A stretch of DNA of 64,000 nucleotides from Euclidia mi (taxonomy: Eukaryota > Arthropoda > Insecta > Lepidoptera > Erebidae): assembly GCA_944739405.2 (NCBI GenBank), contig OX123209.2, positions 10,992,217 to 11,056,216 of the forward strand. The letters run 5' to 3'. The notes beneath the pieces were generated by a model. The model made no database searches. It saw only the letters and a program-made list of their open reading frames with translations, and was not told the origin of the DNA. Positions 33,519 to 46,449 of this stretch are shown here, piece after piece. The number at the start of each line of letters is the position of its first letter. Position 1 is the first letter of the stretch. A program made the translations under genes and the position numbers.

Positions 33519-34657
33519 TTTAAGATAAAAATAACTATGTGTTTTCGACGTTTCGACCATTTTGCACCGCTCGTGGTCGCGGAGGCACTATCCTAGTACT
33601 AGCTTCAAAATTAGCGGATTTGTAAACAAATGTTCAATCCTTGTTTTCCCCCTTAGGGGTTAAATATTAAGAGTGCTTGCTTATTGAGTCCTTGTCCGAA
33701 TGTCATATACACGTAGCTTCAGTAGATCCGGCTTTACGACGATATATCAGCATTTTTATCTTCTCCATATTTTTTATATTAAATTTAAAAATGTAATATG
33801 CACGCAGATTTTTTTTACTTTCCAACATGTTTAACAAATTCAAAAATTAAATAAATTCAGAAAAATTCTACATTGACAAATGTACAACCATCGCCGCCTC
33901 TGGTATGCAATACAAGCCTTCTCCCCGGCTTTGCCTGTGATATTAATCTAATATCTACAGTCTACATCTCTAAATCTATTAAGTAACTTTATTGCCAAAA
34001 ATTGTGAAGATGTTTGATGGTTGACAGTAGTTATACATATAGATAATATTATTAACTGCGGATGAGGATCTGTCTATCCGTGTATCGCTACAATTTAATG
34101 GCTAGCCCAGTGCTTCCCAAAGTTGTATGAGCTGCGACCTATCAAACAATAATTCCAATATTGTGACCCACCTCTTAGCTACCTTAGCAAGAAACGGGAC
34201 TTTAGATTTTGGCAAAATGCTCAGATTCTCTTGTGAAAGCTGTGTATTTATTCTTATTTAGAATCGTCATAGCCGTACACAGGACTAATGGGTCGCGACC
34301 AATGGGTTTGGGAAATGCTGGGCTACTATTATATTTTATACTATTGAATTTTTTTCATAACACATAGTAGAAAGGTAATTTTAACCACATATGAAAACTT
34401 TGGAGAGGGATAACTTAAGTAGACAAATCGGGGCGATATAAGATATCTTATAAAATTCATTTCATTGTATGTTTTCTGGTCAAATATCGTAATATGACTG
34501 TCGACGATCAACCAATCCATTTGTAAAGTGAGCGCAAGAATTAGTCAATAAAACTGTTTCATAGTTTATTAATTTTCTGTCGCTTACATTTTCATGTTAT
34601 TATTAGTTCACGAATGCCGGAATACCAGACACAATAGAAAATCTATTGTCTCGCACT
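33519..34657. other. AT-rich intergenic stretch
   Basis: It contains a dispersed-looking segment around GTTTCGACCATTTTGCACCG near 33547 and GTGCTTCCCAAAGT near 34111. No gene supported. Confidence 0.35.
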
Positions 34658-34802
34658 GAGGGTCTAGTACGAGTTTGCACTCGATCGTCACGGTGGACGA
34701 TAGCCTAGTCGACGGAAACAATTTCCATACATTGTGTAAAAGCGGCGCCCCGTACGGAGAGTAGCGATCGATAGAGACCGCTAGGGGGCGCATTTAGAAA
34801 AT
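34658..34802 (+). mobile_element. GAGGG-family MITE fragment
   Basis: Starts GAGGGTCTAGTACGAGTT, continues through CGATCGTCACGGTGGACGAT and a GCGCCCC segment to AGGGGGCGCATTTAGAAAATG, then breaks off. The right terminus is missing. Confidence 0.75.
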
Positions 34803-36330
34803 GTTTGCTGATCAGTGCATCGGCAGTCGACGAGTAAAGGTCTTAGCCCACTTACACGACTCGCCAACCAAAAGAATATCATTCAAATATGGCCTTTAAG
34901 TATTGCTCTTTAGGTATTTTTTACATTGACAACACTTAGCACACAGCGAGCTGTCTGCTAATTTAAGTGGTCTAAGCCCTTAAAACTGGGACAGAGTTAC
35001 TCAAACTTACAGCTTTACGACCCCTTTTGCATTTTTTTATAAATCTGATGAGTTTACCAGTTAATGGGGCCTGGTTCCAACGCAATTGATGGGATTCATA
35101 GCGACATTTTAACATTATAATGACTAATTCTTGCTGTGCTCTGGGAAATTCGTGAATATTACTTCATCTTGAAATTCTAGAAGTTTCGAAATTATTTACA
35201 CTAAAGACATATTTAGATTAAATTTAATTTTCACTTATATTATGGTTAACTTTCGTAAAGAAATAAATATAATATATTTTTATAAATATTTACAAGATTT
35301 ATATAATAAACTTAAAAGTTTAAGTCATAGACGGGACGTTTATAATTTATTTGACACTTGGAGAAAAGTAATAAATAGTCACAGTTTAAGCTCGTTATTT
35401 TAAAAAATTAATTAAAACAATCGAATAAAACTTTACTAAACAGTAATATTCTAAAAAGGTTAAAACAAACTAAGCAATAAAAATAAAACGGAATTGGCAG
35501 CTTTCAGATAAAAAATAAAAAGATTGGCAGTGAATTGAGAACAAAATATAATTTACTTATGTTCATTCAATAAACATTCATAAAATTTTAGATATATGTA
35601 GCAGACTTTTATAATTATTATTATTACCACAACTAAACTTTGAGGATGCATTATGAAAGTTCACAATGGTAATATATTTTATTGATCATTTCATAATTGA
35701 TAAAAAAAATTTATAACTAAAGCGAGAAATAGATTAATTTGTGAAGTATTCTCAGTTCATTTAAGTTCATAAACGTTTCTTTTTCCGAAGAAAGTAGTAT
35801 CAACAGTGTTTAAGACTGTTTAACATGGTTAAGCCATTATTAGGTATTGTATCTTTATCTAGAAAGACATAGTGACCGGCACGAGCTGCGTGCATAGAAA
35901 TTAATTACCAGCTTTATTGTAAAGGAATACATGTTATAATCGTCCAAAATTTTAGGAAAGTGTTTCTGACATTTTGGATCCATTTTAACTTAAATAAAGA
36001 TTATAAGTAAACATAAAAAAGTAATATAATAATAATAGGTAGTTTACAGATTCACTTATACGATCACAGAAATAAATATAGCATTTGTTCTATTATTTTA
36101 GGTCTAACATAATAGTATACATAATATTCTAACATAGGCATACGATAAAAAACATATCCACATTTTTTGATCTGGTAACATCAAGAATGTGTCGTCAACA
36201 GTAATGTCTACAACTGCACTGACTTTCTCACACTTCAAAGTGATGGCAAATGAATCCTGAAAACCATTGCAAAGTATTCAGAAAACAAAAATCCATAACA
36301 CAGTATCACCGAAAAATAACACTTGTCATT
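34803..36330. other. AT-rich stretch downstream of the phospholipase gene
   Basis: No convincing gene. A 3' acceptor-like site followed by about 45 open codons on the - strand (36258-36130) was considered and set aside. Confidence 0.35.
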
Positions 36331-36347
36331 CATCAAAAATAAAATAA

Positions 36348-36353
36348 TTTATT
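36348..36353 (-). promoter_or_regulatory. Candidate polyadenylation signal of the phospholipase A2 gene
   Basis: AATAAA on the - strand, 78 bases after the stop codon at 36431. Confidence 0.5.
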
Positions 36354-36430
36354 ACACAGTAACATTGCATTTGACATCTGTCATTTGAGTTTGACAGATA
36401 ATTTTAGGCAAAGGAACGAAGGTAAACAGC

Positions 36431-36623
36431 CTAGTAAGGTAGGTTGTCTCGCAAGAAAGCCTGTTTGGTGTAGCCTCTACGGAGGCATTTGCCCCACCAG
36501 GACCGTTGCGTGCACATCTTGACTGGCTTGAGGATGAAGCATTTCGTTTGGACGACGTTGAAGAACAGTTTGCCTACCATATTGGAGACTGAAGTGTCTG
36601 CGAGCTTCAGGCAGGCACGGAAC
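36431..36623 (-). CDS. Secreted phospholipase A2, group III type, C-terminal exon
   Basis: The acceptor TTTCCAG precedes 36623. The first base completes an Arg codon from the upstream exon (61869-62093), and 63 codons then run to TAG at 36431-36433. The reading FRACLKLADTSVSNM, VGKLFFNVVQTKCF and WWGKCLRR has the cysteine pattern and the G-K-x-F/Y-F-N motif of the C-terminal part of group III (bee-venom-type) phospholipases A2. In these enzymes this part packs against the catalytic helices through disulphides. The enzyme family hydrolyses the sn-2 ester of phospholipids in a calcium-dependent way and is secreted. The intron to the catalytic exon is about 25.2 kb (36624-61868) and full of transposons. 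Codon use is clean and no stop interrupts the exon. Confidence 0.88.
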
Positions 36624-36954
36624 CTGGAAATGTGAAGATATATTTGTTTTATTTGTCATCAAAGGAAGTTTTTTGTTAGGGACAGAATGGAATCTTCAGT
36701 AATATTTTGCTAGCTTTACAGCAATGATATCTTGCATTGGCAGATTCGGCCATAAGGGTAGTGGGAGGCTCGTTTTATTAAGATATCCCTTGGAGCCCTG
36801 TCTCCTTGCTCTTTTCGGTTCCCGATGAATAGGTATATCTTGGAAGTGTCAGTCAAAGTCCCAGTGCTACTTAACATCAAATGTGATTGTAGTCCAACAC
36901 AGTTACAGTTAAATTACACCCAGACACGTATAATAATCGTGATCATCCCACAAG

Positions 36955-37030
36955 GAATTGTGCTGAGTGGGAATCGAACCCACGATCCCCAGATTTGCAG
37001 TCACCAAATACTAGATTAATAGGCCGATTT
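36955..37030 (-). repeat. tRNA-like SINE head fragment
   Basis: On the - strand CGTGGGTTCGATTCCCACTC is a B-box/T-arm-like motif, with TTTGGTGACTGCAAATCTGG upstream. The A box is poor. Probably a SINE fragment. Confidence 0.4.
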
Positions 37031-37336
37031 TGAATAGCCAAACGTCCTTCCCTTATGTTCCTGTGACGAGTACCTATGAATACATATGATAAGACGATGA
37101 GAACCGGTGATTGACAGGATTGGTGAATATTCTATAAATATCCAGCTCCAACAAACACCTAAAAAGCTTAACACACACAGACAGACACAAAACAACCATG
37201 CAGTTTAATCTCGTGACCACATAATACAACAAGAATCGGCGAACAAATACTACCTATTACCTGACACCCAGCCATGCCACCGTATTGAAGATTTCTTATT
37301 TAGTATGTATCTGTAAATATCATGCAATATAAAAAA

Positions 37337-37381
37337 TCCTTTGCAGCTGCGGAATACTTAGTATTCCGCAGCTGCAAAGGA
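37337..37381. repeat. Perfect 22 bp palindrome with one-base spacer
   Basis: Arms 37337-37358 (TCCTTTGCAGCTGCGGAAT then ACT) and 37360-37381 are exact reverse complements around a single T. Confidence 0.85.
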
Positions 37382-38042
37382 CCGTAGACTGAGTAAAAGG
37401 CTTTAATTTCCACTCGATATCTTAGTGCTTCTATAAAGGTTGAACCTAAAGAGGTTTAAGAAGCGATTGCTCAATGGTGACTTTATATTCTAGGTTCTAG
37501 GAAATCGAGGACAACACAAACACGGTTATCTCATCCCAGACCGAGCAGAGCGTGGTTACTAGATAACTAATAAACATAGCGATATACCTACCCATTATTA
37601 GATGAATACATACTATAGAGCAGTGTTTCTTAAACTTTTTTAGGGATGGAACCCTTTTGGGTAACCAAATATTTGGCGGACCCCAAAAATAAAACAAAGC
37701 CGAGTCCTACATGCACTTTAAAACCATTTATTTTATTGACATACATCTTCGTGGAGCCCCTAGAGATGCTTCATGGCGCCCTGGGGCTCGACGGAGCACA
37801 CTTTGAGGATGTCTGCTATAGAGCATTGAGCTGTATAGTAGTTATGTTATCTCAATGCTATACAGTACTAGAGACCATTTTCATCTAGATAAAAAATCAC
37901 ACATACTTACGTTTGCCTACATGTGGGCATTGGACCCTACAAGCTCCGGCTTGTCAGCCAGAGTCACTAACGCTACACAAAGAAGACAACGAGTCCTGTT
38001 AAAATCTGAGATCAATTTAACTGAAATTTAATTTACTTGTTA

Positions 38043-38250
38043 TCTTAATATTTAAAATCCTTGCGTTACTGACTGACTGACAGACACGCTATAGCCGAAA
38101 CTATTGGACGCAGGAAGCTGAAATTTGGCATGTATGTTCCTTGGGGACCGCAGGGGTGCACTAAGAAGGGATTTCCCAAAATTCCCACGGGATCGGCCAA
38201 AACGCGTAAATTTGTAAAACAATGCAGGCGTAGCTGCTGGCGTCCTCTAG
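38043..38250 (+). mobile_element. Non-autonomous Helitron
   Basis: Starts TCTTAATATTTAAAATCC and ends GCTGGCGTCCTCTAG, followed by T. Confidence 0.8.
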
Positions 38251-39140
38251 TGATTACTAAAGTAACACAAATTCTAAAAAGAAAGACTATAACATTCATA
38301 TAAAACATCTAAGTAAACGCTTTACGCCCGTTTTCAATATTCTATCTATCCATCGATTTGTAGCGAAATCCATCAACAGATATCTAGAACATTGCAAAAG
38401 GACGATAGACATATCACCATTTGGCTCCTACAAGTCAATACAAACAGCTAACTACCTGCGCTGCGTCTGAGGTACTTAAAATACCTTTCTTCTCATAAAC
38501 AGAACGTTCTACATGGAATAAGAAAGCCTATAATGCATATGGATTCCATTTTAACAACACATGCAAATTCATACATAACAATATGGCTATTCATAAAATT
38601 CAAAATGGCGCATGCATTTCGCGCCAATTTACGACGGTCGAATCGTAAAATGACAGGTTTGACGTGACGCGGCTGCCATTAAATATGTTAAATCTTCTTC
38701 ATAATCACCTTAGCAGTCCGGCTCGTCTTTATTTGCTGCCATAAATTATAGAGTAACGCATAGACGGCGTCGGATTAGCCCAGCAAATAGGGTTGTTGCC
38801 TACAATCAAAGTCGTGATAAATTTGAATTATTGATAGGTTGTCTATAATAGACATAAATCTAGGCTGATCTATGAAATATCGGGTCAAACAGATAAACGA
38901 TTAAAATTATATTATTCATTTAAGGCGCATGTACTATCACTTGTCTGCCAAACTGCTATTTAGTTGGAGCAGCCGCAGATTATTATGAAGTTCGGAAATT
39001 ACGTCACAATGTTTCATTGCTCTCCCTGTCTAATTAGCAATATTATAATACCTAATAGCTCAATACGAAAGCAAGAACAGTGTAATTTTTCAATAGCGCA
39101 AGTACAGTGTAGTTTGCCATTCAAAATAATTTATTTTGAC

Positions 39141-39390
39141 TGCCTCGTTGGTCTCGCGGCTTAAATGCGCGCGTAGGATTGGGAGGTCTCGGGTTCGATT
39201 CCCGGGTCGGGCAGTGTTATTAGGTTTTTCCGTTAGGAAATTGTCAGTAACAGCACGGAGTCTGGTAATGTGCCCGGTACGGCAATAGGCTCGCCCCCTA
39301 TTACGTGGGACCTAAAAATTCATGGCGAAATGTTGGCGTAATATTACACCTCTACCTACCCCTTAGGGGATACAGGCGTGAGTCTATAAA
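39141..39390 (+). repeat. Full-length SINE with tRNA-like head
   Basis: TGCCTCGTTGGTCTCGCGG (A-box region), GGGTTCGATTCCCGGGTCGG (B box), GCACGGAGTCTGG, CCCTATTACGTGGGACC, CATGGCGAAATG and ACCCCTTAGGGGATACAGGC, then an AT-rich tail. It is the best reference copy of the main SINE family here. Other pieces are at 4678, 6897, 12252, 14521, 30053, 43838, 49046, 59587 and 60720. Confidence 0.85.
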
Positions 39391-39762
39391 TAAAAATAAA
39401 TATAATTTATTTTAGTTTTTTTTTATTTATGCCTTAACACATTTCTAGGAAATAAGGCATATTGTTTCTGGCTTTACGTCTTAGAGGACTCCAGTAACAG
39501 CGCCAATAATATATTTGCAAGCACATGAAGTTAAGGCTGTTTAAAAATCCGCCGGAAAAGTCGCGAGCCACAGTTTCAGAAGTAACGAGAAAATACTTTG
39601 GTTTTTATTGTCAAAACAGTGAAAGAGGAGATACCATCAGACTACCACGCAGAGGCTATCGGGTCCAAAATAAGGCGCGCACCAATAATTTTTCGAGGTT
39701 ATGTTTAATTGTTAATTATCGCCTGCCCTGTGCCTCGGAGTGCAAGTTAAGCTAAGCCCTAA

Positions 39763-39913
39763 GGTCCTGGTCACGAGATCGGTCTAAGCGGCGAGCGGCG
39801 CGGCAGGGGCGATGTTACGTGGCGCGTTTACTCTGAGGCGGTCATTGTAAACGCGCCATGTACATCGAAAACGCTCGCCGCTGCTGCCCACCGCTGTAGG
39901 CCGTGACCGGGCC
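39763..39913. mobile_element. 151 bp GC-rich fold-back MITE
   Basis: GGTCCTGGTCACG pairs with CGTGACCGGGCC. Inside, CGGCGAGCG pairs with CGCTCGCCG and CGCGTTTAC with TAAACGCG. It resembles the 153 bp element at 32350-32502 in size and GG start. A clean 3 bp target duplication is not evident. Confidence 0.6.
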
Positions 39914-40189
39914 GTAACTGTCAAGAAGGCAGTCGTTATGAGCAGTCAGTACCTTTGAATATACTTACACTGGTCCACAACTATGGAATATCGATATCCC
40001 TCTCGAGGAGTTCAGACAGTATTCGCTCTGCGGAAAGCTAGTATTCTGTCATATCTGGTTCCACTAGAAAGCGAACTTCGGACTCAAAGGCGAAAGTATT
40101 GCATGCAATTAGGATATCGTTAAGGCAATGATAACTTTGGTTTTTATTGTAGATATCTAATAGGTACACGTGGCTATTTCATTATCAGC

Positions 40190-40430
40190 CTTTAACAGTC
40201 CACTGCTGGACTAGGCCTCTCCTTTGAAAGGAGGAATTGGCCTACTATACCACGCTGGCCAAACGGGTTGGTGTAGGGTTTGTATCAAGTTTTCCTTCTC
40301 TTACAGTGCTGTTCTCTGCATAATATGCTCCCTCTGTCGGCTCTTACGACACCCATGGGATGATATTGGGTGGTGACATTCCGTATTCTTAATCCGTCAC
40401 CACAGAAGTGTCTAGATACATAATTCATAT
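40190..40430. repeat. Diverged LINE-tail and dispersed repeat
   Basis: ACAGTCCACTGCTGGACTAGGCC is a piece found in LINE 3' regions of this genome. It is followed by the segment TCTTACGACACCCATGGGAT and GGGTGGTGACATTC shared with 7143-7286. Confidence 0.5.
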
Positions 40431-41127
40431 TTTTTTATTATTATTCAAAGATACGCAATGAATATAACTACCTCGTTGTATTAAATACGACCGGTATGGG
40501 TTATTAAATTATTATGCAGCATATTTTTCTGCAGCAATTTTTATTTTTGCAAAGGCAAACTTTTTGGGCTTCCCTGTACTATTTTCTACGTCCCCCAGTT
40601 TGGCAAACCCTGGTGTGTAACGATAATAAATCCAACACAAGTCAGTGTTTCCCAATATTTAAGTTCATAGAATCCTAATTGGAGCCGTTCTATTTAATGA
40701 CACTAAATGTTCAACAAATTGTAAAATTAGTCATACTGAAATATTTGAATGCACAATGTTCAATAATAAAAATTCAGCGGAACCCAGTTTGAGAATCGCT
40801 GCTCTAGGTAATTGAAGATGAGCGTAAGTCTGAAATTAATTTACCAACTACTGTCAAACGATTTAGAGATATATTTTACTTAAGAACTATGCCAATATAA
40901 ACAAACATACATACATAGACTGATATTAGGTACCCTTGCGTCGCGAATAAAATAGCAGTCATTTTGATTTATGTATAGACTTGTCCATTCCACTTAGTAA
41001 TTATATTATTGTCAATGTACGACTGCTTACTTCATTCTTGTCTATTCTAAGATTGTCCGGAAGACGTCGCATGTAGCGAGCAGCTAGCATTAGGACGCCT
41101 CATGTCGTACATACCTACATAATTATA

Positions 41128-41504
41128 CAGGGTGTAAAAAGACCCTTAACGAAAACTGAAATCCCATATTGTACCAATCACTACAAACATTTTTTACTTC
41201 GGCACCATACCTGGGAAATTACTGGTTCAGGAGATATTTACGCTCAAGGTTAGTACGGAATGTTTCTAATTAGTTACAAAATCGATGCAATTACCCCGCC
41301 AATCTGTTCTTTAGATGCTCTATGACCCCATGAATAAGTAGGTATTTCGAGCATTACACGCACGCGCTTTTAATTGCGGTTTAAAAAAAACGTGAACACT
41401 TAAAAAAAAAATCGTTTCCCAGGTATTATTTTTGGTTAGTATGACTTAGCATGATGTCTACAACAAGTAGACGTCGGCTTGGTGATGGGTCTTGTGACAC
41501 TCTG
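41128..41504 (+). mobile_element. 377 bp TA-flanked MITE (CAGGGTGT ends), copy 1
   Basis: TA then CAGGGTGTAAAAAGACCC at the left; GGGTCTTGTGACACTCTG then TA at the right. TA duplications and these ends fit a Tc1/mariner-type non-autonomous element. The inverted copy is at 46450-46829. Confidence 0.75.
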
Positions 41505-42478
41505 TATGTAACATTTATTAAAAATAATATTCGATTTAATTAAAGATTTGTTCTGACAAATAAAAACCATGGTTTTAGGATTTCATCAATTATTTTCTTA
41601 TAAAGGCAAACGTTATGTAGGTATGACCAAATTTATAATTTATTCATTAAGGATCCTGTCACAGACATTTTGCTTAATTAATGAAAGACATATAGACATT
41701 TAATTCTGCATTTTGGTTGTTTATACCTACAAGTAAAAACCCTATTCTAGTTGATGCTGGCTTTTCCTAGCTAAATGACTTCTTGAGAAGAAAAGTCTAA
41801 ACAAACTCAGAGTCATTGTTTTTTTATAAATCTGACTTTGATCACTACTCTAAATACCGGCCAAGTGCGTGTCGGGCCACGCGCAATGTAGGTGTTCCGT
41901 AGTTGCCCATAATGACTTGCTGCAAAGGGTATTAATGTACAACAAATCCGACTGTTTATTTTGCTGAAAAAATAATTTTAATAACACTATTATAAGAACC
42001 TAAGTTTTGTTTAGAAAAATACTAGGTATGTATCCAGTTATGTACTGTAAACATAAAATGTGGTTTCCAAGATATACTACTACTATACATACGTAGTACC
42101 GTAGTACATTACATACCAAAGTACGTATATTTTTAAGATTACGCCAGCGCGCCTAATGTAAACTCACAGAAATAGGTATTTATAAGTTAAGTGACGATTA
42201 CTCGTAAACTAGTGATGTCTACTTAGCCGTGATAGTTTTCCTTTTAAATTCGTTATATGTACTACATTTGTGACCTCTTCCAAATTAATAGTTTAGCCGG
42301 CAGACGGGGGAGGGGGGTCACTTGAGTCCTCAGATCATAGAAGTAATAGATATGTAATGAACGCTCGGCGAGTGCGAACGCAGTATGCTCTACGTCGCAT
42401 ACTCGCCGTCGCGCGCCCGTATGTGGCGATCAGTTGCAATTTGAATGCGCACCCGAAACTTACTCAATTTTTTTCAAA

Positions 42479-42558
42479 ATGCCTAGCTGTGCAGTGGTTA
42501 CGTGTCAAAATACGAGCAAAATTCAAACCTATGCGAGTAATGAAATCACATACCACAT
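42479..42558 (+). CDS. Possible THAP-domain first exon
   Basis: ATG opens MPSCAVVTCQNTS and then NEITYH before a GTAACA donor at 42559. THAP DNA-binding domains begin this way: Met-Pro, a C-x4-C pair, then a hydrophobic-Tyr-His motif that is normally followed by Phe-Pro-Lys. Upstream (42357-42430) is GC-rich with a CGGCGAGT/ACTCGCCG inverted pair that could be promoter-like. The exon phase (two bases left over) fits the fragment at 61358, but about ten residues of the domain, including the FP motif, would be missing. It may be a real gene nested in the phospholipase intron, or a remnant of a THAP-bearing transposon. Confidence 0.4.
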
Positions 42559-43407
42559 GTAACAACGACAATTTTACTATTAATTTGCATAAAACAAGAT
42601 ATTTCAAATAAAATATCCGCCTCTACAACGATAACGTACTAACACTATCCTTCGTCACAAAACTGCACTATAATTATTTCCATTGATGGTTTTGTACTGT
42701 GAAACTGTCAGTTTACACTTATTTAGAGCGCAATGGAATAAACACACATCGATACCGCTGACTATTGTAGGCATTTGTAGTATCTGCCGCTGTGAGCGAT
42801 GGGTTGCATCGCTCGCCAAAGGAGCGAATTAGTGGTGTACCACGAGTAACTGCAATTTGCATAACATCGATATAAACATTGCAAAATAATAATGTGAGTT
42901 ATAAACAATATATTTTTTTGTTTTTGAAGCGCTATTGTTTCGTACGCAGATAATGATTACACTGGCGTTTGAAACAGTAAAGATGATTTTAATATAATGT
43001 TATAACTAAAACTAAATAAATACCTACATTTTACCGGCCAGTGATATGATAGCGTAGAATATGTACATATATTCTATTTTACGGAATTAATAAATATTTG
43101 ATAACAGTGTTGCGTGAATTTTATTTAGTTCTCCCTGTTACATTACACTGTATTTACTCATAGTAGGTATATTACAACATTTCAAAATATACCTACCTAA
43201 ATAAGTAGGATCACTTTATTTCGTTTCATATTGTTATGTTGTTCTGTTTCTTTTCTTCTGTGCTTTTATTTAATATAATAATTACAAATGACATGTACAT
43301 TACATATATAAAATGATTAATTTAGTTACTTTTATTTATATACATTAAAGGAACATAATGATTAATTAATTATGACAAACAAACACACACTCATTTTTAT
43401 ATAATTA

Positions 43408-43613
43408 CTAGAGGACGCCAGCAGCTACGCCTGCTTTTTTTTAAATTTACCCCTTTTGGCCGATCCCGTGGGAATTTCGGGAAATCCCTTCTTAGTGCAC
43501 CCCTACGGTCCCCAAGGAACATACATGCCAAATTTCAGCTTCCTGCGCCCAATAGCTTCGGCTGTAGCGTGTCTGTCAGTCAGTCAGTAACGCAAGGATT
43601 TTATATATTAAGA
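43408..43613 (-). mobile_element. Non-autonomous Helitron
   Basis: On the - strand it starts TCTTAATATATAAAATCC and ends GCTGGCGTCCTCTAG. Confidence 0.8.
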
Positions 43614-43837
43614 TTATTAGACGTGCTCAGTACTTAAATGAAATGAAATAATACTATAGACAGCTGACACACGGCTATCTGATTTCAAACTCAGCAGTGC
43701 TTTATTAATTCTTATATTATAATATTTTGGATGCATAGTGTTCCCACCAAGAACTTAGGGTCATAAGCCAACCTCACCTGCAAGTGGTGCACCGGTCGAT
43801 TAACGGACGATGCTCTGGCAAATAAAACATCCCGATA

Positions 43838-43950
43838 AGCGGCAATAGGCTCGCCGCCTACAACGTGGTATCAAAACATTGGCGAAAAGTGGGCGTTTAA
43901 AATTCCTCTGCCTACCCCTTCAGGGAAACAGGCGTAAGGTTATATATATA
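43838..43950 (+). repeat. SINE 3' part
   Basis: GGCAATAGGCTCGCC, TTGGCGAAAAGTGGGCG and CTGCCTACCCCTTCAGGG. Confidence 0.65.
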
Positions 43951-43959
43951 TTACTATCT

Positions 43960-44122
43960 ACCGCCCGCAGCTCCGCTGGCGTGGAATGTTAATAAAAATA
44001 GTCAATCCAAGTAATAATCTATCTCTGTACCAAATTTCATCCAAATCCGTTCAGCCGTATTTGCGTGATTGAAATCCAAACATCTAAACATCCGTAATCT
44101 CACATTTATAATATTAGTAGGA
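43960..44122. repeat. LINE 3'-end-like repeat
   Basis: CCAAATTTCATCCAAATCCG, TTCAGCCGTATTTGCGTGAT and CATTTATAATATTAGTAGGA are the usual tail of an RTE-like retroelement common in Lepidoptera. Related tails are near 7770, 8480, 10690 and 55446. Confidence 0.55.
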
Positions 44123-44865
44123 TAATATTTTAAAATAAAAACACATTATACATAAATTATACTCAAACACAGAACAAGTCATTGAGCTCATCATATATAT
44201 TAAAATGTCCTAGACGGGCATTGAATCCACGACCTCAGGCTCAGCAGACAGCGTCACCAACTAATAGCCTAACTAGCCAGACAATACATTTACACAAAAA
44301 AATATCAATGAGCTTTTATTATCGATATTTTATATCGATAGAGTCAACCCCTAATGTAATCGTGTAAATGTTATTGCATTTATCAATGTGTGAGTAAAAT
44401 GCTATCTTCTTCATGCGCACGTAGGAGACATAGGCGATGTTTCTTGTGAAGCGTGAATTTACTTGTGTGAGTGGCGAATGGAAGCGCTGTTATAGTTATG
44501 TGCGTGTGAGAAGCGAAGCGTTTATAGAGCGCAGGTGTGTGGGTGTAAAAGAATTGGCGACACTGGTTCTCTAGGCCGGGGCATATCTCCTTACTTCAAT
44601 GATCTGAGCTTGAGTCTAACAATTTTTTTCACTTCAAAGCTTGATATTTGACAAACCAATCACTTGATCGAAAAATGATTTGAGCAAACTAATAATATTT
44701 TTTTAAAACCTATTCAATGATACCCCACATGATGGTGTACTCAACCAAAAAAAAAAATTCAACCCCTCTATATATTTAGGGGAGATACCCTTAAAAAATA
44801 TATTTTCCTAAATTTTATTCTACAGTTTTGTTGCAATATCTTATGTCTATATTCATGTCAAATAT

Positions 44866-44968
44866 CAGCTTCCTAGCACCAGGCGTCTTTGAGCTAGGCT
44901 GCGGACGGACAGACGGACGGACATGACGAAACTATAAGGGTTCCCTGTGGACTACGGAACCCTAAAAA
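44866..44968 (+). repeat. Dispersed repeat with CGGACAGACGGACGGACATG
   Basis: The run GGACGGACAGACGGACGGAC is followed by GGGTTCCCTGTGGACTACGG and AACCCTAAAA. A related segment lies near 27765-27785. Common in moth genomes; origin not assigned. Confidence 0.5.
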
Positions 44969-45589
44969 GCCAAACTAAACGCCTAAAGTATAATTATTAC
45001 ATCCATATAAGAATTTTGTTTCTAAGTTGACGCGTACTCCAAAACGGCTGTAACATTTACCGTGAGTTTAACTATGGGGACATTAAACACATTATATTGA
45101 AACGGTCACATTTTATCGTCCATTTTAATGTCATTGATTTATTGAAATTTTATTGTATTACGTCAGCGGGTGCGCTTTATTAGCCATCAAGAGTTTGAAT
45201 AAAAGTTGCTATGAGCACTTACGGGGTTTTTGATGTACCTACTGTTAGAAATACTTATAGGTTTCAAATATAAAAATATATGAAGTTAAAAGTGAGTACC
45301 TACTTAGCTCTTTCTTAAAATTTAGCGAATAATATTTTTATATTGTACTTAATAGTTTTTGTAAGAATTTAAAGGCCACTCTAACTTAGTAATTTATATT
45401 ATCATCCAAATAAAATAAAAGAAAGGAAGTATCGAATCATTCATTTCAACAATACATGTTGGCATGAATAAAAAGTGCTGTTTCTTAAAATGCATTTGCC
45501 TTCGGAAACTTGGGCACAATAAAACCTATTTTACTTACCATTAACATTTTCTTTTATATAAATCTCTTAATTGCTCGACTGCACGGTTG

Positions 45590-45790
45590 GCGTAATGGTT
45601 TAAGCGGCCGTCTTGCCGCTTGACACTGCGCCGAGTGTTGTGGGTTCGATCCCCACACGAGACAACACTTTGTGTGATTCATAAATTGTTGTTTCGAGTC
45701 TGTGTGTTCATTGTGTCCGTTAGTTGTATGTTTGTAAAGTCCCCCGCGACAAAGGTTTTAGTCCTAGTGCGGGAGTTGCCTTTAAAAGAA
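45590..45790 (+). repeat. Second SINE family, tRNA-like head
   Basis: CACGGTTGGCGTAATGGTTTAAG and GGGTTCGATCCCCACACGAG form A and B boxes, followed by a body ending GTCCTAGTGCGGGAGTTGCC. A related inverted piece is at 46855-46960. Confidence 0.65.
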
Positions 45791-46449
45791 AAGAATTAAC
45801 GAATTACCCTCAATCCGCAATCAAGAACATTGATTTTAATTTAAAAAATAAAGATCTTTAAGTTAGGAACAGTTTTTGTTTTCATATATACCGTACTATC
45901 CTTAAAGATAATAACCTAAAAATCCTTACCCAGCACATACAAGCCATCACAAACTTGACATTACCCTAAAAATTTACAACGCCGCCATCAAAACAAAAAA
46001 GGCGGGAGAGAAATGGCGGGAAACGCCATTACGTCCAGTAGTCGGCTGTCAAACGCACACGTTCAGAAACCACTCGGCGGGCACTTATCGGTGCATCCAG
46101 TAATATATTCGGCTAAAGTACCCCGCCTATGCCAAGAACAACGGTAGTGATATTTTTAAGACTTTTGAACTCATATTTTCTAGAATTTTCAGAATTCTTG
46201 AGGTCTTGTTTTAACAGCATTGAACCCATATTTTAATGTTTTGGAAATGGAATTTATTGGGATCTAGTATTTACTGCATTCAGTTCTATATTTTACACTC
46301 ACTCACACGTTTATTTTAATGCTAGGAGGATAGGATAGGATAATGGTCATTCGGTTTAAATGTAATATCGTTCAAACCAGTATTGAAATAGAATCCGTAA
46401 ACCGTAGTTTGATTTCAATGTGTAACATTGGAGTAAACTCAAGTAAATA

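Noticed and set aside
36130..36258. Acceptor-like site plus about 45 open codons on the - strand (DSFAITLKCEKV...)
   Set aside because: The phospholipase frame ends cleanly at 36431 with a polyadenylation signal at 36348. No donor links the two, and the peptide matches nothing I know.
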